From Clostridium sp. CAG:273 (GTDB lineage: Bacteria; Bacillota; Clostridia; TANB77; CAG-508), in contig FR901506.1 of the NCBI GenBank assembly GCA_000438355.1, positions 1,522-7,078 of the forward strand: a DNA stretch of 5,557 nucleotides. Reading direction: 5' to 3'. The translations under genes and the position numbers were made by a program. The notes beneath the pieces are model-generated. The model was not told the origin of the DNA. It ran no database searches and saw only the letters and a program-made list of their open reading frames with translations. How positions within the stretch are numbered: position 1 is the stretch's first letter; every line of letters begins with the position of its first letter. Below are positions 1 to 5,419 of the stretch, in pieces.

Positions 1-169
1 ATATACAATAGGAGGGGCACAAGTTTCTGAAAAGCACGCAGGATTTATAATAAATAAGGGAAATTCCACAGCAGATGATGTTATAAATTTAATAGAACAT
101 GTAAAGAAAATAGTATATAAAGAAACAGGAAAGAAAATAAATTTAGAAGTGGAAATTATAGGTGAATAA
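1..169 (+). CDS. murB: UDP-N-acetylenolpyruvoylglucosamine reductase, C-terminal end (partial)
   Basis: Only the last 55 codons are in the window; the gene starts upstream and its reading phase begins at base 2. MurB is the cytoplasmic FAD enzyme that reduces UDP-GlcNAc-enolpyruvate with NADPH to UDP-MurNAc, the second committed step of peptidoglycan synthesis. The visible part carries the C-terminal signature of type II (Gram-positive) MurB: GGAQVSEKHAGFIIN near its start, then NSTADDVINLI, and EVEIIGE just before the stop. From memory of the S. aureus enzyme, the first Glu of the last motif (visible residue 49) corresponds to the active-site Glu296. The gene ends at a single TAA, as is usual for the family. 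The next gene begins 192 bases downstream instead of the usual immediate rapZ. No convincing terminator follows, so co-transcription with the yvcK-family gene is possible. Confidence 0.9.
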   Translation, partial: YTIGGAQVSEKHAGFIINKGNSTADDVINLIEHVKKIVYKETGKKINLEVEIIGE

Positions 170-218
170 GGTAAGAAAATTTTAAAGATAGTATAAAATA
201 TGTTAGTGATTTTATTAA

Positions 219-321
219 TAATCTGGTACATATTAAAATACTAATTGGTAAAATAAAATACCCAGATTAAGTGATAATTTAGTACATACTAAAATAATAA
301 TTTATTAAAATACCTAGATTA
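219..321 (+). repeat. two tandem imperfect hairpin-forming repeats between murB and yvcK
   Basis: Two copies of a 52-56 base unit lie in tandem. They share GTACATA (226-232 and 282-288), AAAATACC, and AGATTAAGT (264-272 and 316-324). Each copy can fold with an 8-bp stem: TAATCTGG (219-226) with CCAGATTA (262-269), and TAATTTAG (275-282) with CTAGATTA (314-321). Between copies, one pair changes from G-C to A-T on both sides, and another from C-G to a T-G wobble, so pairing is kept. In both copies the stem can continue by two more pairs past one unpaired C. The loops are about 31-35 bases and AT-rich. A partial third left end may follow near 323-340. The copies are seen directly; a folded RNA or protein-binding role is inference. 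Confidence 0.55.
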
Positions 322-361
322 AGTAATAAACTGTATAAATATAAAGTGAGGAAGGAATAAA

Positions 362-1954
362 ATGAAGGGATTTTTTAGGTGGTTTAAATCTAGTACAAAA
401 ATGAAAAGATGGATACTTTTATTAGTAATTGGTATAGTTTTAGCATGTTATGGCATGGCTAGAGTTTTAGTTGCTAAAACATTTGACTTTAAAGAAATTG
501 CAGTAATAATAGGAATATTTGTTATAGGATTTGTATGTGTAATTTTAGGAATAATTCATATGCAAAAAAGAACATTAGAACTTTTAGTGCAAGAGTCAGA
601 TAGTAGGGAATTAGATAAAAAGGCACAAGTAAGTTCTTTAATATTTAATAAAAAAGTATATAATCAAGGACCAAAAATTGTTGCAATAGGAGGCGGAAGC
701 GGATTAAACTCTGTTTTAAGAGGATTAAAAAACTATACAGATAATATAACTGCAATAGTTACAATATCAGATTATGGAGAGAAAAGAACAGATTCAAGAA
801 GAGAATTAGATTCATTGCCATTAAATGACATAAAAGAAAGTTTAGTAGCATTAGCAGAAAATGAAGAAGACATGGAAAAGTTACTTAATTTACAATTTAA
901 AGAGCAAAGATTAAATTCTTTAAATTTTGGAGATATATATTTAAAAGCTATGAAAGATGTATATGGAGATTTTACTCAATCTATAGAAAAGACAAATAAA
1001 ATTCTTCATATAACAGGAAAAGTTTTACCAGTAACATTAGAACCAATTACTATTTGTGCCGAATTAGAAGATGGAACTGTAATTGAAAGTAAAGAAAAAA
1101 TTCCAGATATGGTAAATGAAAAGGTTAGTAAAATAAATAGAATATATATTAATCCAACAAATTGTAAACCTGCACCTGGAGTTCTAGAAGCTATAGCGGA
1201 GGCAGATGCTATTGTTATAGGACCTGGTAGTTTATATACAAATGTTATACCAAATTTATTAGTAAAAGGTGTATCTAAAGCAATTAAAGAGAGTAAAGCA
1301 TTTAAAATATATGTAAATAATATAATGACAGAACAAGGTCAAACAGATAATTATACATTATCAGATCACATTAAAGTAATAAATGAACATGCAGGAAAGG
1401 GTGTTATAGATTATTGTATTTATGATTCAGGAGAACTTACACCAGAATTCATACGTAAGTACAACATGAGAGGTCAAGACTTGGTAGAAATAGATGCGCA
1501 AAAAGCAAAGTCAGAAGGCGTAAATTTAATGCAAAGAGATATTTCATATGTAAATGGAGAATTTATAAGGCATAATCCAGATGCAATTGCAGCTTCAATT
1601 ATTCAATTAATATGTGATGACTTGAAATTTAAAGATATGCAAAATGATGCAAAATATATGTTATTAAATGACAGATTAAAAGATGCTAAAAAGTCTTTAA
1701 AAAATAGTAAAAAGAAAAAACAAAAAGAAAATAAAAATAATAAAGGCAAGAATAAACAAAACAAAAAAGATGAAAGCAAATTTTTTAAAAAGTACAAGGA
1801 TAGAATAGAGTCAATACAAGAATCAGAAAAGAAATTACAGGAAAAAGAGAAAAAAGCAGTAAATAATAAAAAAGAGAATATTAAAAATGTAATAGAAAAA
1901 GAAGTAAAAACAAATAATAAAACATCTAGTAAAGCAACAACTCATAAAAAGTAA
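362..1954 (+). CDS. yvcK: membrane-anchored YvcK/GlmR-family protein (CofD-like fold) with lysine-rich tail
   Basis: This 530-residue protein belongs to the YvcK/GlmR (gluconeogenesis factor, CofD-like) family. In Bacillus, the protein binds UDP-GlcNAc and helps direct carbon into cell-wall precursors; no enzyme activity is firmly established there. Two hydrophobic segments, at about residues 17-38 and 45-67, should anchor it to the membrane. The core (about 104-423) has GGGSGL at 110-115, NITAIVTISD at 128-137, LNFGD at 187-191, ELEDGTV at 234-240, GPGSLYTNVIPNLL at 287-300 and TDNYTLSDH at 328-336. The usual DDGGxSG loop is changed to DYGEKRT (137-143), and the usual PPGD to PLND (153-156). 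Residues 431-530 contain 34 lysines and look disordered or coiled-coil. B. subtilis YvcK is only about 317 residues; membrane-anchored clostridial forms are known. The ATG has AGGAAGG six bases upstream. Placement after murB supports the family call; rapZ and whiA are absent. A diverged ligand or purely structural role is possible. Confidence 0.85.
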   Translation: MKGFFRWFKSSTKMKRWILLLVIGIVLACYGMARVLVAKTFDFKEIAVIIGIFVIGFVCVILGIIHMQKRTLELLVQESDSRELDKKAQVSSLIFNKKVYNQGPKIVAIGGGSGLNSVLRGLKNYTDNITAIVTISDYGEKRTDSRRELDSLPLNDIKESLVALAENEEDMEKLLNLQFKEQRLNSLNFGDIYLKAMKDVYGDFTQSIEKTNKILHITGKVLPVTLEPITICAELEDGTVIESKEKIPDMVNEKVSKINRIYINPTNCKPAPGVLEAIAEADAIVIGPGSLYTNVIPNLLVKGVSKAIKESKAFKIYVNNIMTEQGQTDNYTLSDHIKVINEHAGKGVIDYCIYDSGELTPEFIRKYNMRGQDLVEIDAQKAKSEGVNLMQRDISYVNGEFIRHNPDAIAASIIQLICDDLKFKDMQNDAKYMLLNDRLKDAKKSLKNSKKKKQKENKNNKGKNKQNKKDESKFFKKYKDRIESIQESEKKLQEKEKKAVNNKKENIKNVIEKEVKTNNKTSSKATTHKK

Positions 1955-2024
1955 TTTGTAAACTAATAAGATATATATTTAAAATTTAATAAACAAAAAA
2001 ATATATATTTTAATTCTAAAAAAA

Positions 2025-2052
2025 TTATTGTATAAAAATATTTATACAATAA
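2025..2052. repeat. perfect 12-bp inverted repeat upstream of the debranching enzyme
   Basis: The arms TTATTGTATAAA (2025-2036) and TTTATACAATAA (2041-2052) are exact reverse complements around a four-base loop, AATA. The element ends 31 bases before the GTG start of the next gene. On the + strand no T-run follows, so it is not a normal terminator for yvcK. On the - strand the hairpin would be followed by seven T's (the complement of 2018-2024), but no gene reads that way. It could be an operator or a 5'-leader hairpin; TATACAAT in the right arm also resembles a -10 box, though no good -35 box pairs with it. Nearby, ATATATATTT occurs twice (1971-1980 and 2001-2010). Function unknown. Confidence 0.5.
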
Positions 2053-2071
2053 AAAATTTACAAGTTAAAAT

Positions 2072-2077
2072 AGGAGG
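2072..2077 (+). promoter_or_regulatory. ribosome binding site fixing a GTG start
   Basis: AGGAGG is a full Shine-Dalgarno core lying six bases before GTG at 2084. It decides the start of the debranching enzyme: the next in-frame ATG is at codon 33 and would cut off the conserved N-terminal block EWLITNGIGGYASS. Confidence 0.85.
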
Positions 2078-2083
2078 AAAAAA

Positions 2084-4120
2084 GTGAGATATACAAAAGA
2101 ACAATTAAATTTTGAAGATGGGTTAAAAAAAGAATGGCTTATAACAAATGGAATAGGTGGATATGCAAGTTCTTCTATTATGGGGATAAATACAAGAAAA
2201 TATCATGGACTTTTAGTTGCAGCGCTAACTCCACCAGCTAGAAGAAGTGTAATACTTTCAAAAGTAGATGAAGCAATACGAATAAATGGGAAAGATATAC
2301 CAATTTATTCTAATATAGGAAAAGACTATGTAACAAAAGGATACAAATATTTAGAAGGATTTGAAAAAAAATACATACCAATATTTACTTACAAAGTAAA
2401 GGGCATTTTAATAAAGAAAATGATTTGCATGGAATATGGTAAAAATACTGTAACCATATTGTATATAGTAGAAAATATAGGTTATCCAACAACTTTAGTT
2501 TTAACTCCAGTAATGAACTTTAGAGATTTCCATACAACAACTTTTAATAAGACTTTTGATTTACAAGAACAAATAAATGAAAACAAAGTTAAGGTTATAG
2601 TAGATAAAAAATCTGAAACACCAGTATATTTATATTGTTCTGAAGGAACTTATATAAAACATTGCAATGATACTTTTAAAAATATGTATTATGTAGAAGA
2701 AGAAAATAGGGGATTAGATGCATTAGAAAATTTGGCTGTTCCTGGTAGATATGAAATAAATTTAGAACCAAATGAACAAAAATGTATTACATTTACGTGT
2801 TCTTTAGAGGCAAATATAGAGGAAGTAGATGCAAAAGATGTAATAAATAAAGAAATAGGCAGAATTTCTGGACTTTTGTACGAATCAAAATTATTAGAAA
2901 ACAAAAATTTAAAAGGAAAAGAAGAACTTGTAAGAGACTATATTATTGCATCAGATAATTTTATTGCATATAGGACAAGTTTTGCTTTATACACAATAAT
3001 TGCAGGTTACCCTTGGTTTTTAGATTGGGGAAGAGATACATTAATATCTTTTGAAGGAATACTGTTAATGCCGAAAAGATTTAAAGAGGCAAGAGAAGTA
3101 TTATTAACTTGTATTAGAGATACAAAATATGGATTAGTTCCAAATGGTTATTCAGGTTATGATAATAGACCGTTATATAATAGTGCAGATGCATCACTTT
3201 TACTTTTTGAGCAAGTAAAAAAATATTTACAATATACAAATGACTATGAGTTTGTAAAAGAAAGAATGTATAAAACTTTAATTAAAATTATAGAGGCTTA
3301 TATTTCTGGAATAGATGTAGATGGTAATAATATTCATTTAGATAGTGATTATTTACTATCATCTGGAACACCAAATATACAAAATACATGGATGGATGCA
3401 AAAGTTGGAGATTATGTTGTAACACCTAGAAATGGAAAAACAGTTGAGATAAATAGCTTGTGGTATAATGCTTTAAGAATAATGGCAAATCTAACAAAGC
3501 TTTATAATGATGAAGATTTATCTAATAAATACAAAGAATATGCAAAGAAGTGTAAAGAAAACTTTAATAAAGAGTTTTATAATAAAAAGAAAAAATCTTT
3601 ATATGATGTTTTAGGTGATGATAAAATAAGACCAAATCAATTATTTAGCCTAAGCCTTACATATCCTATAATAGATCCTTCATCAGATATAGCAAGTGAA
3701 ATATTTAATACAGTAACAAAAAAATTACTATTGCCAAAGGGATTAAGAACTTTGGCTCAAGATGAGGAAAATTATGTTGGTATATATGAAGGTGGAGTTT
3801 ATGAAAGAGATACAAGTTACCATCAAGGAATAACATGGCCATGGCTACTTGGACCATATTTTGATGCATTTGTAAATATTATAAATTCAGTAAGTGATGA
3901 AAAGAGAAAAACAAGATTAATTAAAGCATATAATAAATTTATAGACGAAGTAGCAGAAATATTTGAAAATGAATTTTACTATAGTGATTGTGTTGTAGGA
4001 AATATAAGCGAGTTATATGACTCAGAAGAGCCATATAAAGCAAAAGGTTCACCTGCACAAGCATGGAGCATAGCAGAAGTATTTAGAATAATTTTTCAAG
4101 GGAAAGATAAAATAAACTAA
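2084..4120 (+). CDS. glycogen debranching enzyme (amylo-alpha-1,6-glucosidase family)
   Basis: A 678-residue enzyme, expected to hydrolyse alpha-1,6-linked glucose stubs at branch points of glycogen or similar alpha-glucan and release free glucose. There is no signal peptide, so it should act in the cytoplasm. The N-terminal domain (about 10-265) begins with the family block EWLITNGIGGYASS and NTRKYHGLLVA. The C-terminal (alpha/alpha)6-barrel domain (about 280-672) shows GYPWFLDWGRDT (308-319), NTWMDAK (434-440), VTPRNGKTVEIN (446-457), RPNQ (516-519), GLRTLA (553-558), YHQGITWPWLLGP (579-591), SELYD (642-646) and GSPAQAWSIAEV (655-666). Asp438 and Glu643 are the likely catalytic pair, by analogy with the eukaryotic glucosidase domain. 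The length is normal and no motif is broken. It begins with GTG 129 bases after the yvcK-family gene; no other glycogen gene is in the window. Substrate preference cannot be read from the sequence. Confidence 0.92.
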   Translation: MRYTKEQLNFEDGLKKEWLITNGIGGYASSSIMGINTRKYHGLLVAALTPPARRSVILSKVDEAIRINGKDIPIYSNIGKDYVTKGYKYLEGFEKKYIPIFTYKVKGILIKKMICMEYGKNTVTILYIVENIGYPTTLVLTPVMNFRDFHTTTFNKTFDLQEQINENKVKVIVDKKSETPVYLYCSEGTYIKHCNDTFKNMYYVEEENRGLDALENLAVPGRYEINLEPNEQKCITFTCSLEANIEEVDAKDVINKEIGRISGLLYESKLLENKNLKGKEELVRDYIIASDNFIAYRTSFALYTIIAGYPWFLDWGRDTLISFEGILLMPKRFKEAREVLLTCIRDTKYGLVPNGYSGYDNRPLYNSADASLLLFEQVKKYLQYTNDYEFVKERMYKTLIKIIEAYISGIDVDGNNIHLDSDYLLSSGTPNIQNTWMDAKVGDYVVTPRNGKTVEINSLWYNALRIMANLTKLYNDEDLSNKYKEYAKKCKENFNKEFYNKKKKSLYDVLGDDKIRPNQLFSLSLTYPIIDPSSDIASEIFNTVTKKLLLPKGLRTLAQDEENYVGIYEGGVYERDTSYHQGITWPWLLGPYFDAFVNIINSVSDEKRKTRLIKAYNKFIDEVAEIFENEFYYSDCVVGNISELYDSEEPYKAKGSPAQAWSIAEVFRIIFQGKDKIN

Positions 4121-4184
4121 TTATTATATTTTAAAGGAGATATTAAAAAATATAAAAGAATAAAAAGATTTAAAATGTAGTATA

Positions 4185-4218
4185 AAACAATAATTACTTA
4201 GATATTGTTTAACTTTTT
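4185..4218 (+). terminator. weak candidate terminator after the debranching enzyme
   Basis: The arms AAACAATA (4185-4192) and TATTGTTT (4203-4210) form an 8-bp stem with a ten-base loop, followed after AAC by five T's (4214-4218). The stem holds only one G-C pair and the T-run is short and offset, so termination would be weak. It is the only terminator-like signal between the debranching enzyme and holA. Confidence 0.25.
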
Positions 4219-4240
4219 ATAAATAGTAATTTTATAAAAA
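4214..4240. repeat. 10-bp AT-only inverted repeat in the gap before holA
   Basis: TTTTTATAAA (4214-4223) and TTTATAAAAA (4231-4240) are exact reverse complements separated by seven bases. It uses the T-run of the preceding hairpin, so the two structures exclude each other. With no G-C pair it may arise by chance in such AT-rich DNA. TATAAA in the right arm is a possible -10 box for holA, without a good -35. The rest of 4121-4303 holds no supported gene. Confidence 0.35.
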
Positions 4241-4303
4241 ATTTAAATAAAAAAATAAGTAATAAGATGAATTAAATGTAATTAAAACTGAAAAGAGGTA
4301 AAA

Positions 4304-4594
4304 ATGTCAGTATACTTATTTTATGGAGAAGAGGAATACTTCTTAGAAAATAAAGTAAAAAAAATAAAAAAAGAATTTGGAGAATTAATAAAAGGAATAA
4401 ATTATATTTCTTTGGATGAGACGAATATTAATTCTCTTATTTCCGATTTAGAAACACCAGCGTTTGGCTATGATAGGAAAATTATTGTAGCAAAAGATAC
4501 AGGACTTTTTAAAAAAGAAAAAAGAACTAGTAAAAAAACTACTACAAAAGAAGTAGAAGATGTTGGTAAGAAAAAATCCAAGAAGCGGAAATAA
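4304..4594 (+). CDS. holA: DNA polymerase III delta subunit, N-terminal part (frameshifted)
   Basis: This 96-codon frame encodes the start of the delta subunit, the clamp-loader protein that opens the beta sliding clamp at primed DNA. It opens with VYLFYGEEEYFLENKVKKIK, typical of clostridial HolA. LETPAFGYDRKIIVAKDTGLF (49-69) matches the region whose E. coli counterpart carries the Leu73-Phe74 wedge that opens beta; Phe54 is the likely equivalent. After about residue 70 it enters a lysine/threonine-rich stretch and ends at TAA (4592-4594), where an intact protein would continue into the middle of domain I. The rest of HolA is encoded in the +1 frame, overlapping this one. The ATG has GAGG five bases upstream. 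Read on its own, it would give a fragment with the clamp-contact region but without domains II and III. Confidence 0.85.
   Translation: MSVYLFYGEEEYFLENKVKKIKKEFGELIKGINYISLDETNINSLISDLETPAFGYDRKIIVAKDTGLFKKEKRTSKKTTTKEVEDVGKKKSKKRK
4557..4594 (+). other. frameshift zone joining the two halves of holA
   Basis: The downstream frame has a stop at 4554-4556 and the upstream frame has one at 4592-4594, so the two halves can only be joined between these points. The clearest candidate is the run of six A's at 4571-4576: with five A's the frames fuse into one delta subunit of 345 residues, the usual family size (E. coli about 343). A -1 shift does not help, because that frame stops at 4612-4614. 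No SD-plus-slow-codon arrangement like the prfB +1 site is evident. A sequencing or assembly error, a real one-base insertion, or slippage at the A-run all remain possible. Confidence 0.75.
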
Positions 4595-5342
4595 TGAAGC
4601 AAATAAAACTTTAGCAGAAAAGATAGAAGATTATATAAAAGAAAATATTGACTACATAAATAGTTCTATAGAATTAATTTTTATAGAAAAAGAACCAGAA
4701 AAAAATTCTTTATATGAGACAATAAATAAATTAGGTGAAGTAACTAATTTTGAGCTTTTAAAATTACCTCAATTGGTAAGCAATATTCAAAAAATATCTG
4801 CGGCATATAAAGTAAATATAGATGAAAATACAGCAAGATATTTAATAGAATGTTGTGGAAGCGGAATGCAAGAGTTAATAAATGAGCTAAGAAAAGTTAT
4901 AGAATATGCTGGTGCAGGTGGAACAATAACAAAAGAAAGTATAGACAAATTGTGTATAAAACAAATTCAAGCTATAATATTTGATTTAACAGATTATTTA
5001 GGAGCAAGAAATGTTGGTAAAGCTTTAGAAATATTAAAAAAATTAGAATATAATAAAGAACCTGTACAAAAAATATTAATAACATTATACAATCATTTTA
5101 AAAAGTTATATATAGTAAAAATATCTAATGAATATAAAACAAATTTAGCAGAAAGTATGAATTTAAAGCCAAATCAAATGTTTTTAACAAGAAAGTATTC
5201 AGAACAAGCTAGATATTTTTCAAAAGAAGAGCTAAGAAAAATTATGGATGAGTTAATTAACTTAGATGCCGGATATAAACAAGGACTAATAGATTTGGAC
5301 ATTGGTCTAAATGCAATACTTTGTAGATACTGTTCAAAATAA
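4560..5342 (+). CDS. holA: DNA polymerase III delta subunit, C-terminal part (frameshifted)
   Basis: This frame carries the rest of the delta subunit. From about its residue 17 (KTLAEKIEDYIKENIDYI) it matches the second half of domain I, then domain II (about 85-145, including ARYLIECCGSGMQELINELR and ITKESIDKLC), then the C-terminal domain III that forms the clamp-loader collar (about 146-258, including IIFDLTDYLG, KILITLYNHFKKLYI, NLKPNQMF and GLIDLDIGLNAIL). These blocks are typical of clostridial HolA and show no further damage. The ATG at 4560 is only the first possible start in this frame: no good Shine-Dalgarno precedes it, and its first dozen residues belong to the out-of-frame linker. 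I therefore think this is the continuation of the 4304 frame and not a separate gene. Its TAA is followed by 77 bases before gpr, where rpsT is often found in other Firmicutes. Confidence 0.85.
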   Translation: MLVRKNPRSGNNEANKTLAEKIEDYIKENIDYINSSIELIFIEKEPEKNSLYETINKLGEVTNFELLKLPQLVSNIQKISAAYKVNIDENTARYLIECCGSGMQELINELRKVIEYAGAGGTITKESIDKLCIKQIQAIIFDLTDYLGARNVGKALEILKKLEYNKEPVQKILITLYNHFKKLYIVKISNEYKTNLAESMNLKPNQMFLTRKYSEQARYFSKEELRKIMDELINLDAGYKQGLIDLDIGLNAILCRYCSK

Positions 5343-5350
5343 AAATTATA

Positions 5351-5380
5351 GAATAAAATTCATATTCTGTTGAGATAATA
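5351..5380 (+). promoter_or_regulatory. candidate forespore sigma-F/sigma-G promoter for gpr
   Basis: GAATA (5351-5355) fits the -35 pattern of sigma-G and, with one mismatch, that of sigma-F. With an 18-base spacer, GATAATA (5374-5380) matches the sigma-G -10 consensus CATWHTA at six of seven positions. With a 15-base spacer, TGAGATAAT (5371-5379) matches the sigma-F -10 consensus GGNNANAHT except for its first G. The leader would be about 30 bases, ending in a strong ribosome site. In B. subtilis gpr is read by both sigma factors, so the overlap is biologically sensible. Chance matches are a real risk in AT-rich DNA. Confidence 0.45.
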
Positions 5381-5419
5381 TATATAAACTAAGCTAACTA
5401 AATTTTAGGAGGAGTTTAT

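Noticed and set aside
200..244. A 14-codon hydrophobic mini-ORF (MLVILLIIWYILKY) in the murB-yvcK gap
   Set aside because: No Shine-Dalgarno site precedes it, it lies across the repeat, and AT-rich DNA readily yields short hydrophobic peptides.
311..340. TATAAA/TGTATAAAT at 332-340 as a -10 box for yvcK
   Set aside because: No acceptable -35 hexamer lies about 17 bases upstream, and TATAAA-like words are common in this DNA.
1603..1797. Reverse-strand open frame of 64 codons rich in Phe and Leu
   Set aside because: It is the mirror of the A-rich lysine tail of the yvcK-family gene; it has no family resemblance.
2689..2904. Reverse-strand open frame of 71 codons
   Set aside because: It lies wholly inside the well-conserved debranching enzyme and reads as a shadow, with no recognisable motif.
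4133..4179. AAAGGAGA resembling a ribosome site just after the debranching enzyme
   Set aside because: No ATG, GTG or TTG follows at a proper distance; the only reading is about 13 lysine-rich codons from ATT.
4571..4576. dnaX-style -1 programmed frameshifting at the A-run in holA
   Set aside because: A -1 shift enters a frame that stops at 4612-4614; only +1 (or -2) reaches the rest of HolA.
5348..5370. Short inverted repeat AGAATA/TATTCT after holA as a terminator
   Set aside because: The stem is only six pairs plus a wobble, and no T-run follows; it overlaps the better-supported promoter candidate.
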